Assembly (NCBI GenBank): GCA_021783095.1
Contig: JAJXUG010000010.1
Coordinates: 1 to 64,000, forward strand
Direction: 5' to 3'
From: Chloroflexota bacterium
GTDB lineage: Bacteria; Chloroflexota; Limnocylindria; Limnocylindrales; CSP1-4
DNA: 64,000 nucleotides
Both the position numbers and the translations under genes were made by a program. The notes beneath the pieces are model-generated. The model had not been told where the DNA came from. It did no database searches and worked only from the letters and a program-made list of their open reading frames with translations. Below, one piece after another: positions 26,132 to 35,429 of this stretch. The number at the start of each line of letters is the position of its first letter. Position 1 is the stretch's first letter.

Positions 26132-26706
26132 CTCCGACTCGAGCCGCCCTCGGTCGTCGGTCCCGCCTCCGCCTGGACCACCGACGACCACGCCTCCCTG
26201 TGCACGAGGTCCTCGGCCGGCTTGCGCCCACCGGCCCGGTTGGGCTTCGTGAGCACGTCAGGGTTGGCCGGGTACCCGAACGAGAGCATGAACTCGCAGT
26301 GCATGTCGGCTGGGTAGCCGAGGACCGCGCGGGCGCGGTCCGCCTCGTAGACGGTGGCCGGGCAGCTGCCGACGCCGAGCTCCCACGCGACGAGCATCAT
26401 CTGCGCCGCCGCTCCGCCGAGGTCCCACATGATCGAGAGGGGAGCGTCCTCCGCCTTCGGGTCCGGTGTGACCAGCGCCACCGCCGCGGCCGCCCCGCCG
26501 ACGTGGCTGCACCACGGGCCCAGTGTCGCCATCTGCTTGAGCCGCGCGCGGTCGCGGACCACGATGAACGCCCAGCGCTGGCCGTTCTTCGCGCTGTGGG
26601 CGCGGCGCCCGGCCTCGAGGATCGCGGCGAGGTCCGCCTCGGCAAGTGGGCGGTCGGCGAACTCGCGCACGGCGCGCTTGGTGTGGACGGCGTCGCGGAC
26701 GTTCAC
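26128..26706 (-). CDS. nitroreductase-family FMN oxidoreductase
   Basis: 192 residues. Typical N-terminus (AVHTKRAVREFADRPLAEAD), SAKNGQRWAFIVV for FMN contact, a central dimer helix (WDLGGAAAQMMLVAWELGVG) and LGYPADMHCEFMLSFGYPA near the end. The family reduces nitro groups, quinones or flavins with NAD(P)H. It is convergent with the DUF4032 gene, and its ATG overlaps the stop of a small upstream frame (ATGA). Confidence 0.85.
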   Translation of the reverse strand: MNVRDAVHTKRAVREFADRPLAEADLAAILEAGRRAHSAKNGQRWAFIVVRDRARLKQMATLGPWCSHVGGAAAAVALVTPDPKAEDAPLSIMWDLGGAAAQMMLVAWELGVGSCPATVYEADRARAVLGYPADMHCEFMLSFGYPANPDVLTKPNRAGGRKPAEDLVHREAWSSVVQAEAGPTTEGGSSRS

Positions 26707-26951
26707 GGCAGGGCCTCCGGATGGGTTGGGATGGCGGGGGTGGCGAGTGGACCGGGGGTGCCGACGTCCGGCGAAGCGGCCGATTGGCGCCCGAAGACCC
26801 CGAGGAGCGAGCGAACGCCGCCGGGCTCCTCGTCGAGGGTCGTCAGCCGCTCTGGCTCCGGCAGGCGGGCGGCGGGGATCGCCGCCGCTGTCCGGGCGGC
26901 GGAGTCCGGGTCGAGCGGTCCGCCCAGCGCGGCGGCGAAGAGTGGGGCCAT
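26703..26951 (-). CDS. possible small protein upstream of the nitroreductase
   Basis: 82 residues from the ATG at 26951. The ATGA overlap with the nitroreductase start is the main reason to accept it. The middle has a moderately hydrophobic helix, the end is Pro-rich. No family is recognised. It might instead be a translated leader. Confidence 0.4.
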   Translation of the reverse strand: MAPLFAAALGGPLDPDSAARTAAAIPAARLPEPERLTTLDEEPGGVRSLLGVFGRQSAASPDVGTPGPLATPAIPTHPEALP

Positions 26952-27311
26952 CGCCGAATGGGACCCCGGCGAGGCCGGGCTGTCAAGCGGGCGCGTCGCC
27001 GGCCGGTCACCGGGGCCACGTCCTGTCCCGTGGGCTCTGGTGGGCAACGCGCCGTAGGCTTCCTCGTCTGTGCGTCCGCAGCCGAACGCCGGCCTCGGCC
27101 CGGCACCGTGCCACACGGCCGGGGTCTTGCCGCAAGCCCCCCTGTGCCGTGTGCGCTGGGGAGCAGGGGAGCACAGGGAGCCGTCCAGCCGCACGCCCGT
27201 TGTCCAGTCGCCGGCCGGGCCGGCGACCATCGTGCGGCGCGCCGCGGCGAGCGGCCCGCGTTCGGCATCGCCCCCCGCCGATCACGCGCGCCGCATCGGT
27301 ACACTGGGCAG
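26952..27311. promoter_or_regulatory. divergent spacer with TACACT box for the J-domain gene
   Basis: TACACT (27300-27305) ends 6 nt before the ATG at 27312, the leaderless arrangement. The rest of the 360 bp shows no credible gene. Confidence 0.5.
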
Positions 27312-28043
27312 ATGCCCGGTCGCGATCCCCACGACGTCCTCGGAGTGGCGCCCGGCGCCTCGCACGAGGAGGTGCGGGCAGCCTGGCGGTCGCTCGCCCG
27401 CCAGCACCACCCCGACCTCACCGCCGACGATCCCGACGCCGCGCGCCGGGCCACCCGGAAGATGGCCGAGATCAACGCCGCCTACGCGTCGCTCACGCGG
27501 TCGGCGGGACGGCGACGACGCCAGGCCGCGGCCGACGACGCAGCCGCCAGAGCCAGGCCGGCGCCCACGCCTCGGGCCGGGGCCGGCCCGCCGCCCCCGC
27601 CGCGGACCAAGCCCGTGACCGGCCGCCTCGACACGTCGGCGACCTACGTGCCGCGCAACCAGACCACGACGCCGCCGGGGCTCCGCATCCCCCTCACGGG
27701 CCAGCCGCCGCTGCGCCTCGGCCGCTCGCGGCCCGAGCTCCGCGCCTCCAAGCCGTCCGGCCCGCTCGAGCGCGGCCAGCTGGCCGGGCACCCGGTCGCC
27801 GAGCCGCCGTGCCTGGACGATGCGCTCGACATGGAGCTGACGTTCGGCAAGTTCCACGGCCACACGCTGGGCGAGGTGGCCGCCTTCGAGCCCTCGTACA
27901 TCGACTGGCTGGCGGGGACGCTCACGCGCGAGCCCGACGTCACGCTGGCCGCCCGCGTGATCCGCGACGAGCTGGACCGCCAGGGCATCCGTCGAGAGCA
28001 CCGCCCGATGCGACCGGGCTGGCAGTCCAACCCGTTCCGCTGA
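27312..28043 (+). CDS. J-domain protein with ExoX-C-like C-terminal module
   Basis: 243 residues. Residues 5-65 form a J domain (DPHDVLGVAPGASHEEVRAA, QHHPDLTADD) with HPD intact. A Pro/Arg-rich linker follows. Near the C-terminus MELTFGKFHGHTLGEVAAFE and PSYIDWLAG match the small module found at the end of exonuclease X and related proteins, thought to be a nucleic-acid or protein contact element. Together they suggest a DnaK co-chaperone acting on nucleic-acid enzymes; that is inference. Confidence 0.75.
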   Translation: MPGRDPHDVLGVAPGASHEEVRAAWRSLARQHHPDLTADDPDAARRATRKMAEINAAYASLTRSAGRRRRQAAADDAAARARPAPTPRAGAGPPPPPRTKPVTGRLDTSATYVPRNQTTTPPGLRIPLTGQPPLRLGRSRPELRASKPSGPLERGQLAGHPVAEPPCLDDALDMELTFGKFHGHTLGEVAAFEPSYIDWLAGTLTREPDVTLAARVIRDELDRQGIRREHRPMRPGWQSNPFR

Positions 28044-28521
28044 GCGGCCCTGCGGCCGCCACCCGCCGCGCACCGGACATGACAACGCCCCCGGCGGAGA
28101 CGCACCGGGGGCGATGAAGACGATCAGTCCTGCCGCCCCACCACCGGGCCTGCTGGCCGGAAGGTCCATGGTTACTCGGCTCGTGACCGCGGCTTTGGTT
28201 CCCTCGTGCCGCCGAGCGTCCCCGACGGTCGAGTCGTCCTGCCCTCCGGTCCGTGACCGACGCCCCAGGATGTTGCCCCGGTTGGTCGTGGACGGCGCGT
28301 ATCGAACGCATTTCGAACGTTAGGAGCGTGGTCGCCGGTTGGAAATGGGTCGGCGGTACGGATCGATCGGACCGATAGGTCAGGCGCACGCGCGCACCGC
28401 CGGGACCATCGGCTGGACGGGGCGTCTGACCATCAGACACCCCGGGCGAATGCCCTATCGGCCCCTGCTCGGTCCTGCGGCAGCCACTCGGGAGGCCGCG
28501 CCGAGGTGTAGAGTCGCGCCG
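28044..28521. other. 478-bp spacer with terminator hairpin and mutase promoter
   Basis: Holds the hairpin at 28086-28113 and, at its right end, TAGAGT (28509-28514) 7 nt before the mutase ATG. No B12 riboswitch box was seen. Open frames here are not protein-like. Confidence 0.45.
28086..28113 (+). terminator. GC-rich hairpin after the J-domain gene
   Basis: CGCCCCCGG (28086-28094) pairs perfectly with CCGGGGGCG (28105-28113) across a 10-nt loop, 43 bp after the stop codon. There is no U tract, as is common in high-GC genomes. Confidence 0.55.
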
Positions 28522-30300
28522 ATGAGCGAGCGTCCCGACCCTTGGCGCGACCACCGCCGCCGCTGGCGCGTGGAGCGCCTCGACCCCACCCTCGACCGCC
28601 TGCCCGAGCGTCGCGACCGCTTCGCCACGATGGGCGACCTGCCGATCGAGCGCCTCTACGGCCCGTGGGAGCTCGAGGCCGGGCCCGACGGCGAGCCGGC
28701 CGGCCCGGGCGGCCCGACGGCCGTCGACCAGCGCGGCGAGCCGCTCCGTGAGGGCGCCGGCGAGTACGCCGACTTCGACGCCGACCGCGACGTCGGATTC
28801 CCGGGGGAGCCGCCCTTCACCCGCGGCGTCCACCCGACCGGCTACCGCAGCCGCCCCTGGACGATGCGGATGTTCGCGGGCTTCGGCTCGGCCGAGGACA
28901 CGAACGCCCGGTTCCGCCAGCTGCTCGCCGCAGGGCAGACGGGCCTGTCGATCGCCTACGACATGCCGACGCTGTACGGCTACGACACCGACGACCCCGA
29001 GGCCGAGGGCGAGTTCGGCACCTGCGGTGTTGCGGTCAGCAGCGTCGCCGACATGGAGGTCCTGCTCGGCGGCCTGCCGCTCGACCGCGTGAGCACCTCG
29101 ATGACCATCAACTCGCCGGCCGCGCCGATCTGGGCGATGTACATCGTGGCGGCCGAGAAGACCGGCGTGCCGCGCGGGCGGCTCGAGGGCACCACCCAGA
29201 ACGACATCCTCAAGGAGTACGTGGCCCAGAAGGAGTTCCTGTTCCCGCCCGAGCCCTCGATGCGCATGGTCGTGGACACGATCGAGTTCGGGACGCGCGA
29301 GCTGCCGCGCTGGAACACGGTCTCGATCAGCGGGTACCACATCCGCGAGGCCGGCTCCACCGCGGTCCAGGAGCTGGCGTTCACGATCGCCGACGGGATG
29401 GCCTACGTGGAGGCGGCGATGGCCCGCGGCCTCGACCCCGACGAGTTCGCGCCGCGCCTCTCGTTCTTCTTCAACAGCCACTCGGACTTCTTCGAGGAGA
29501 TCGCCAAGTTCCGGGCCTCGCGGCGGATCTGGTGGAAGCTGATGCGCGAGCGCTACCGCGCGAAGGACGAGCGCTCCACGTGGATGCGCTTCCACACCCA
29601 GACCGCGGGCGTCAGCCTCACACCACAGCAGCCGCTCAACAACCTCACGCGCGTCGCCACCCAGGCGCTGGCGGCGATCCTCGGCGGGACGCAGAGCCTC
29701 CACACCGACGCCTTCGACGAGGCGCTCGCGGTGCCGACCGCCGAGGCCGCGCTGCTCGCCCTGCGCCAGCAGCAGATCCTGCTCGAGGAGACGGGCGTCG
29801 CGTCCACGGTGGACCCGCTGGGCGGCTCGTGGTTCGTGGAGGCGCTCACCAACCGCGTGGAGCGCGAGGTGTGGCGCTACCTCGACGAGATCGACCGGCG
29901 GGGCGGGATGGTGGCCGCGATCGCGGAGGGCTACCCGCAGCGCGAGATCGCCGATTCAGCCTACCGCTTCCAGCGCGAGCTCGACGCGAACGACCGCGTG
30001 ATCGTGGGCGTGAACCGCTATGTCGCGGGCGGACCCGTCGCGGTGCCGGTGCTGTCGGTGCCGGAGGGGTCGCTCGAGCGGCACCTCGCCCGGCTCGAGC
30101 GGACGCGTCGCGAGCGCGATGCCGCAGAGGTCGAGTCAGCCCTGGCCGGCCTGCGCGAGGCGGCCTCCCGGCCCGGCACCTCCGAGACGAACCTGATGCC
30201 GCACTTCATTCGCTGCGCCGCCGCCTACGCCACGCTCGGGGAGCAGTGCCGGGTCCTGCGCGAGGTCTTCGGCGAGTACCGGGAGCCCGTGGCGGTCTGA
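28522..30300 (+). CDS. methylmalonyl-CoA mutase, large (catalytic) subunit
   Basis: 592 residues, a TIM-barrel subunit without the B12-binding domain. Signatures include [77 protein letters not shown] and [16 protein letters not shown]. It converts methylmalonyl-CoA to succinyl-CoA; isobutyryl-CoA or ethylmalonyl-CoA mutase are related alternatives. The cobalamin-binding partner is encoded alone at 49945, about 20 kb away, beside meaB. TAGAGT lies 7 nt before the ATG. Confidence 0.92.
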   Translation: MSERPDPWRDHRRRWRVERLDPTLDRLPERRDRFATMGDLPIERLYGPWELEAGPDGEPAGPGGPTAVDQRGEPLREGAGEYADFDADRDVGFPGEPPFTRGVHPTGYRSRPWTMRMFAGFGSAEDTNARFRQLLAAGQTGLSIAYDMPTLYGYDTDDPEAEGEFGTCGVAVSSVADMEVLLGGLPLDRVSTSMTINSPAAPIWAMYIVAAEKTGVPRGRLEGTTQNDILKEYVAQKEFLFPPEPSMRMVVDTIEFGTRELPRWNTVSISGYHIREAGSTAVQELAFTIADGMAYVEAAMARGLDPDEFAPRLSFFFNSHSDFFEEIAKFRASRRIWWKLMRERYRAKDERSTWMRFHTQTAGVSLTPQQPLNNLTRVATQALAAILGGTQSLHTDAFDEALAVPTAEAALLALRQQQILLEETGVASTVDPLGGSWFVEALTNRVEREVWRYLDEIDRRGGMVAAIAEGYPQREIADSAYRFQRELDANDRVIVGVNRYVAGGPVAVPVLSVPEGSLERHLARLERTRRERDAAEVESALAGLREAASRPGTSETNLMPHFIRCAAAYATLGEQCRVLREVFGEYREPVAV

Positions 30301-30552
30301 GCCCTGGCGCCACGACCCGCTGTCGTGCACCCCGGTGCCCGCGGCCCTGGCATGCGGCGGAGGCGCCGCGGCTCACGCTCGGGACCGGGCGATTCGAGTC
30401 CACCCTGACTCGCCGCGACCGGGGACCCGGGATTGACCGCGGCCGGCCGAGGCAAGGATCACGTCAGCCACGGCCAAGCGGGGGCGGGTCGCCGGTCTGG
30501 GTCTCGTGCCGATCCTGCCGTCGGGCCGCAGCTCGGGCGTTACGATGCATGC

Positions 30553-31047
30553 ATGTACTTCGACGCCCTCTCCTTCCTCGAGGACGAACGCGACGGGTTC
30601 CGCGCCTACGAGGCGCTGCTGGAGCTGACCGACGAGCAGCTGGACCGCCCCGTCGACGCGGCCGGGGGCTGGTCCGGGCGCGACCTCATGGGCCACATCG
30701 TCCTGTGGCAGGAGGCGGCGCTCGCGGCGGCCAAGGAGCTCGCGGTGAACGAGGGCAGCCCGTCGATGGAGCGCATCGAGGCGCAATGGGCCGCCGGCGG
30801 CGGCGACGAGATGAACGCCCAGGGCCTCGCCCGCTTCCGGGCGCTTCCGATGGACGAGGTCCGCTCGACCTTCCGCACGACGGCCGGCGAGCTGCGGGGC
30901 TACCTCACCGTGGTCCCGGAGTCGCGGTGGATCAAGCACGCCGAGCACCAGGAGTACTTCTTCGGCGAGATGACGGAGCACTACGAGGACCACGCGAAGG
31001 AGCTTCGCGCGATCCTGGACGCGGCCGCCGGGTTGTCCGCCGGATAG
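30553..31047 (+). CDS. DinB/maleylpyruvate-isomerase-like four-helix protein
   Basis: 164 residues forming a predicted four-helix bundle. GWSGRDLMGHIVLWQEAAL provides the first His of the DinB-type metal site and MTEHYEDHAKELR the later pair. The family includes thiol-dependent transferases and many uncharacterised proteins. TACGAT ends 6 nt before the ATG (leaderless pattern). Substrate unknown. Confidence 0.75.
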   Translation: MYFDALSFLEDERDGFRAYEALLELTDEQLDRPVDAAGGWSGRDLMGHIVLWQEAALAAAKELAVNEGSPSMERIEAQWAAGGGDEMNAQGLARFRALPMDEVRSTFRTTAGELRGYLTVVPESRWIKHAEHQEYFFGEMTEHYEDHAKELRAILDAAAGLSAG

Positions 31048-31145
31048 CCTCGCGGGCGCAGGCGCTCCGGGGGCGGGGCGGCGTCCGGTGGCCCGCGGAC
31101 CGGGGCCGGCGGGCCGGGCGGAGGCCTGGCCGGTGGCCGCGCCAC

Positions 31146-31472
31146 TCAGCTCTCGGGCGGCAGCAGGTACAGGGCCATCACCAGCGGCGTGCGCGCCACC
31201 ACGCTGTGCTTCGTGTTGGCCGGCATCCGGAGCCACGCCCCAGCCCCGGCGGCCCACGCATCGCCGCCCGCGGTGAGGTCACACTCGCCGGAGAGGATGT
31301 GGATGATCGCCGGGCGCGCCGAGGTGTGCTCGGAGAGGCGCTCGCCGGCGGCGAAGGCGAACAGGACCAGCTCGACACCGGCCTCGTCGGAGAGCGTCTG
31401 GCTGTGGATCCCCCGCGCCGGCAGGGGCGCCTCGGCGAGGAGGCTCGGGAAGAACGTGTGGGACGTTGTCAT
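31146..31472 (-). CDS. small cupin protein
   Basis: 108 residues, one cupin barrel. Motif 1 region: FAAGERLSEHTSARPAIIHI; motif 2 region: AWLRMPANTKHSVVA with the His. Several metal ligands of typical cupins are present (His, Glu, His). TATCGT on the minus strand ends 6 nt before the ATG. Function is not predictable; such proteins bind metals or small molecules. Confidence 0.8.
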   Translation of the reverse strand: MTTSHTFFPSLLAEAPLPARGIHSQTLSDEAGVELVLFAFAAGERLSEHTSARPAIIHILSGECDLTAGGDAWAAGAGAWLRMPANTKHSVVARTPLVMALYLLPPES

Positions 31473-31535
31473 GCCCCCACGATAGGCCCGTCTTGCGGGA
31501 AGCGTGGCCGGCCGGGAGGGGGAGCGCGGTCGATC

Positions 31536-33227
31536 TCAGGAGAGCGCCCCCAGTCGCTCCGTCAGGCGCAGGTTCTCCCGGTAGTCGATGGGCACGTCCA
31601 CGACCGACGGGCCGTCGTGCTCGAGTGCGCGCATCAGGGTGGGGTAGAGGTCCGCAGCGGACGTCGGCCGAAAGCCGGCGATCCCGAACGAGCGCGCATA
31701 GTCGACCAGGTCGGGGTTCGTGAAGGCCACGCCGAACGCCTCGCCGAACTCGACCTGCTGCTTCCAGTCGATCAGGCCGTACCCCTCGTCCCGCCACACC
31801 ACGACCGTGATGTTCGCGCCGATCCGCCGGGCGGTCTCGAGCTCCTGGGAGTTCATGAGGAACCCGCCGTCGCCGCAGAGCGCAACGACGCGCCGGTCCG
31901 GGTGGACGAGCTTGGCCGCGATGGCTCCGGGCAGGGCGATCCCCATCGCCGCGAAACCATTCGAGATGACGACGGTGTTGGGCTCGTACGTCGGGTACAG
32001 CCGGGCGAGCCACACCTTGTGGGCCCCGACGTCGCTCACGACGATGTCGTGAGGCCCGAGCGCGCGGCGCAAGTCCGCGATCGCCTTCTGGGGTCGGATC
32101 GGCCAGCCGCCGTCCTCCTCGAACGCGTGGAGGTCGGCGAGGATCGCGTTGCGCAGGTCCTGGTGGGCCGCCGTCTCGTGGGCGGCGTGGCGCGCTCGCG
32201 CGTCCTGTCCGCCGATCCCCGATGGCAGGACGGCGGCGAGGAGTCGTCGCAGGGTCCCCTCGATGTCGCCGATCAGCTCCACGTCGGGCCGGTACGCCGC
32301 GTCCACCTCGGCCGGCGCCGTGTCGATGTGGATGATCCGCTTGCGGCCGTCCGGGTTCCAGCGCGACGGCGCGTACTCCACGAGGTCGTAGCCCACCGCG
32401 ATCACGAGGTCGGAGCGGTCGAACCCCGTGAGGACGTGGTCGCGTGCCTGGAGGCCCACCGCGAGCAGCGAGAGGTGGCTCCGGTCGTCGATGGCACCCT
32501 TGCCCATGAAGGTCGCCGCCACGGGCACGTGGAGGCCCTGGGCGAACGCACGGAGCTCCGGCGCGGCGCTCCGGCGCAGGACGCCGTTGCCGGCGAGGAC
32601 GATGGGCCGACTTGAGCCGGCGATCAGCCTCGCGGCGTGGGCGATCGCCTCGTCCGTGGGCTCCGGGAAGTAGGCCTGCGTCGGCGCGAGGGGGCGGAGG
32701 TCGTCGTCCACCGGCGTCGCGGCGATGTTCTCAGGCAGCTCCACGTGGGTGGGCCCCGGCTTCTCGAGGCGCGCCACGCGGAACGCCGTGCTCACGATCT
32801 CCGGGATCGCGCCCGCCTGCTCCACGCGCTGGTTCCACTTGGTCACCGGCTCGAGCATGCGCACGATGTCCACGAACTGGTGCGCGACCTTGTGCGTGCG
32901 GTCCAGTCCCGCCTGCCCGGTGAGCGCCACCATGGGGGCGTGGTCGAGGAAGGCGTCGGCGATGCCTGTCACGAGGTTCGTCGCGCCGGGTCCGAGGGTG
33001 GCCATGGCCACCGCGGCGCGTCCGGTGAGCCGGCCGTAGACGTCGGCCATGAAGGCCGCGCCCTGCTCGTGGCGCGTGGTCACGTGGCGGACGGCGTCCT
33101 GGCGGCCGAGGGCGTCGAGCACGTCCATGGTCTCCTCGCCGGGGACGGAGAAGACGTACTCGCAGCCCTCGACGGCGAGGCACTCGACGAGCAGCGCGGC
33201 TGCCGTCCGATCGCCGGCGCCCGCCAC
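31536..33227 (-). CDS. acetolactate synthase-like thiamine diphosphate enzyme
   Basis: 563 residues with the three ThDP-enzyme domains. The N-terminal Pyr domain has VFSVPGEETMDVLDALG (catalytic Glu) and GPGATNLVTGIADAFLDHAP; the C-terminal PP domain has ALCGDGGFLMNSQELETARR with GDG...N for ThDP-Mg2+. It most likely condenses two pyruvates into 2-acetolactate. No IlvN regulatory subunit or ilvC is nearby, and the sequence reads like the catabolic (AlsS) or a related oxalyl/glyoxylate branch, so branched-chain synthesis is not certain. Confidence 0.85.
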   Translation of the reverse strand: MAGAGDRTAAALLVECLAVEGCEYVFSVPGEETMDVLDALGRQDAVRHVTTRHEQGAAFMADVYGRLTGRAAVAMATLGPGATNLVTGIADAFLDHAPMVALTGQAGLDRTHKVAHQFVDIVRMLEPVTKWNQRVEQAGAIPEIVSTAFRVARLEKPGPTHVELPENIAATPVDDDLRPLAPTQAYFPEPTDEAIAHAARLIAGSSRPIVLAGNGVLRRSAAPELRAFAQGLHVPVAATFMGKGAIDDRSHLSLLAVGLQARDHVLTGFDRSDLVIAVGYDLVEYAPSRWNPDGRKRIIHIDTAPAEVDAAYRPDVELIGDIEGTLRRLLAAVLPSGIGGQDARARHAAHETAAHQDLRNAILADLHAFEEDGGWPIRPQKAIADLRRALGPHDIVVSDVGAHKVWLARLYPTYEPNTVVISNGFAAMGIALPGAIAAKLVHPDRRVVALCGDGGFLMNSQELETARRIGANITVVVWRDEGYGLIDWKQQVEFGEAFGVAFTNPDLVDYARSFGIAGFRPTSAADLYPTLMRALEHDGPSVVDVPIDYRENLRLTERLGALS

Positions 33228-33400
33228 CTAGCGGCGGACCTTGCTGCGCGGGATGGCGCCCGGGGCGAAGGGCGCGACGTGGACGATGGGGACGATCGTC
33301 TGGGTGTCCGTGTGGGTGGGACCTCCTGCCGCCGACACTGTACGCCGCGGACGCCGAGATGAGGTCCTCGGCGCCCGGGCGGGGCAGGGGAGCGTCCCGG

Positions 33401-33808
33401 TCAGCTCGCGAGCGCGCTGCCGACGCGGATCTTCGGCGGGTTCTCGAAGTGCTTCTTCACCGCGCACTGCTCGGCGGCCCGCACGACCGCGTCGGCGTAC
33501 TTCTCGGGGAAGGCGGCGGGGAGCTCGATCGTCACGTCCACCTGGCTCACCAGGTGCGTGCTCGGGTCGAACTGCATGTTCTGGACCAGTCGGACCCCGT
33601 CGGTCGGGATGCCGCGCTGGCGGCAGAAGCCGAGCACGTAGATGCCCGCGCAGGTCCCGATCGTCGAGAGGAAGGTCGCGAACGGCGTCGGCGCCGAGCT
33701 CTGACCGCCGCCGGACGGCGGCTGGTCGGTGGGCACGACGAAGCCGCCGAAGTGGGCGTCCACGCGGGCGCCGCCGGGGAAGTCGACGATCATTTCCATT
33801 TGCAACAC
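33401..33808 (-). CDS. OsmC-family peroxide/thiol protein
   Basis: 135 residues. Two reactive cysteines of the OsmC/Ohr fold are visible: FLSTIGTCAGIYVLGFC and AAEQCAVKKHFENPP. Members reduce organic hydroperoxides or react with sulfur species. Upstream, a complete promoter (TTGCGC-N18-TATGCT) contains an operator of the TTGCG-N6-CGCAA type that is shared with the ArsR gene, placing it in that regulon. The leader is about 130 nt. Confidence 0.85.
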   Translation of the reverse strand: MLQMEMIVDFPGGARVDAHFGGFVVPTDQPPSGGGQSSAPTPFATFLSTIGTCAGIYVLGFCRQRGIPTDGVRLVQNMQFDPSTHLVSQVDVTIELPAAFPEKYADAVVRAAEQCAVKKHFENPPKIRVGSALAS

Positions 33809-33946
33809 CTCTTCATGCCGGCGCCCTCGGGTGGTCCCCGGACCGCAGGTCCCTGCTCACTCGGGCGTCGTCGCCGTCGTTCGAGCTCGCGTCGTTCCGC
33901 GGCCGCCGTGGGGCGGTTCCCCCATCGCAGGCCGTTCGCTGGCAGA

Positions 33947-33976
33947 AGCATAGGCGAAAGTTGCGTACTTGCGCAA
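33947..33976 (-). promoter_or_regulatory. OsmC promoter with ArsR-type operator (site A)
   Basis: Minus strand: -35 TTGCGC (33976-33971), 18-bp spacer, -10 TATGCT (33952-33947). The operator TTGCGCAAGTACGCAA occupies 33976-33961 and so covers the -35 box and spacer. It differs from the ArsR-gene site by one base. Confidence 0.75.
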
Positions 33977-34027
33977 GTGTGCATCCCGACACATGCTGAC
34001 CGCCCGGTCGCGATGGGCCGAACGACG

Positions 34028-34426
34028 TCAGGGGGTGGCGGCGCTGCGGGCCTCAAGCCAGTCCCGGAGCGCCGTGACCGAGAACAGGTCGCTCTCGAGG
34101 TCCTTGAGGGCTGTCGTGGGCTGCGTGTCGGCGGGCAGCTCGAAGGCGGCGAGCACTTCGGGGAGCGGGACGTTCCAGGCGGCGGCGACGTCACCGAGCG
34201 CCATCCAGCCCTTGATCTCGGTGACGGCCGCGCCATCGAGGGTGACGGGCTCTCCGCCCGCCGTCGTCCGGCCCGACGTCTGGAAGGTGCCGGTGGCCAT
34301 GCCCAGCCCGATCGCGCCCGCGAACACCGCGACGACGAGGAGCCCGAAGGCGACAGGGGGTATCCGCCGGCGCCGGACCGGGCGTACGACGGGCGTGCTG
34401 GTCTCCATGATGGTCTCCTTGCTCAT
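34028..34426 (-). CDS. single-pass membrane protein, partner of the polyferredoxin
   Basis: 132 residues. A basic N-terminus (VRPVRRRRIPP) precedes one membrane helix (about residues 24-45), so the rest should be outside. The external part, from TLDGAAVTEIKGWMALGDVA to FSVTALRDWLEA, is a small helical domain ending in a pattern I have seen next to NapH/NosR-like proteins, but I know no name for it. It follows the polyferredoxin gene by 8 bp. Electron transfer support is inferred from context. Confidence 0.6.
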   Translation of the reverse strand: MSKETIMETSTPVVRPVRRRRIPPVAFGLLVVAVFAGAIGLGMATGTFQTSGRTTAGGEPVTLDGAAVTEIKGWMALGDVAAAWNVPLPEVLAAFELPADTQPTTALKDLESDLFSVTALRDWLEARSAATP

Positions 34427-34434
34427 GCCCGGCC

Positions 34435-35355
34435 TCAGACCGGGAGTCCGACGTGGAGTTCGAGCGCGTCCGCGCGCGGGCACGCCTCCACGCATTCCAG
34501 GCAGCCGATGCAATCGGCCGAGGTGATGGCGGCCGCCTTCGCGACGTCGATGCCCATCGGGCAGCTCCTGGTGCACAGGCTGCAGTCGACGCAGGCGGCC
34601 GCTGACCGCTCGAGCCGCACGGGGCTGAAGCGGGCGACGATGCCGTTGACGGCGCCCAGCGGGCAGGCGTAGCGGCACCACGGCCGAGCGACGAACAGCG
34701 CCCCGACCAGCAGCAGCGCGAGGACGACGAGGCCGAACCCGGTGCTCTCCCGGCCGATGTCGAGCAGGGCGATCCATGGGTCGACGTCCCGGAAGACCAT
34801 GAGGCCGAACGTGGCGGTGCCCCAGACGGCCCAGGCCAGCACCGCATACTTGAGGAACCGGAGCGGCCGGTCGAGGACGGCCAGCGGGGCAGCCCTCCGG
34901 CGGAGCGCGCGCATCGCGCGGAAGACCGCGGGCACGCGGTGCTGGACGAGGGAGCTGATGCCGGCGACCACGTCCTGGAGGAACCCGAGCGGGCAGATCC
35001 AGCCGCAGAAGGCGCCGCGGGCGAAGAAGGCCAGGAGCAGCACCGCGCCGGCCAGCACCAGGTTGGACGAGTGCACGTGGGCCACGAAGAAGCCCCCGGT
35101 CAGGAACGTGACCAGCGTTTCGACGCCGCCGAACGGGCAGAGGGCCTCCGGGCTCGCCCCGATCGCGTCCGCCGCCGCCACGACCGCCCGGTCGATGACG
35201 GCCCACAGGATGGAGAGCGCAACCGCGAGCTGGATCCCCCGGCGGAGTCCCTGGATCCCGCGCAGGGCGGCGAACCCGCGGCGGGGCCGCCGCGCGGCCA
35301 CGGTCCGCCGGGGTCGCGGTTGCGCGTCGCGGATCACGAGCGGCTGCCCGGTCAC
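34435..35355 (-). CDS. NapH/NosR-like membrane polyferredoxin
   Basis: 306 residues. Several membrane helices alternate with the two loop motifs CGWICPLGFLQD and CRYACPLGA, typical of NapH, NosR and RdxA proteins. The C-terminus has two [4Fe-4S] motifs: CVDCSLCTRSCPMG and CIGCLECVEACPR. It should carry electrons from the membrane quinone pool to a partner outside. Longer upstream frames lack protein character; the GTG at 35355 overlaps the stop of a 25-codon leader (GTGA). Confidence 0.85.
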   Translation of the reverse strand: MTGQPLVIRDAQPRPRRTVAARRPRRGFAALRGIQGLRRGIQLAVALSILWAVIDRAVVAAADAIGASPEALCPFGGVETLVTFLTGGFFVAHVHSSNLVLAGAVLLLAFFARGAFCGWICPLGFLQDVVAGISSLVQHRVPAVFRAMRALRRRAAPLAVLDRPLRFLKYAVLAWAVWGTATFGLMVFRDVDPWIALLDIGRESTGFGLVVLALLLVGALFVARPWCRYACPLGAVNGIVARFSPVRLERSAAACVDCSLCTRSCPMGIDVAKAAAITSADCIGCLECVEACPRADALELHVGLPV

Positions 35356-35429
35356 CGCCGCGCTCCCGAGGGGCGAGCCGTGCCCGCGAGGGCCGGCGGG
35401 CGGGGGACTGCGGTGGGCAGCGATCTCAT
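35352..35429 (-). CDS. 25-residue leader peptide coupled to the polyferredoxin
   Basis: ATG at 35429 has an AAGGAG site at 9 nt, better than anything at the polyferredoxin GTG. The peptide MRSLPTAVPRPPALAG... ends in a TGA that shares bases with that GTG. It therefore probably delivers ribosomes to the main gene. No amino-acid bias suggests attenuation. Confidence 0.5.
   Translation of the reverse strand: MRSLPTAVPRPPALAGTARPSGARR

Noticed and set aside
29532-32615. 1027-codon plus-strand frame
   Set aside because: Runs out of frame through the mutase, DinB-like and antisense to the acetolactate synthase; no protein character.
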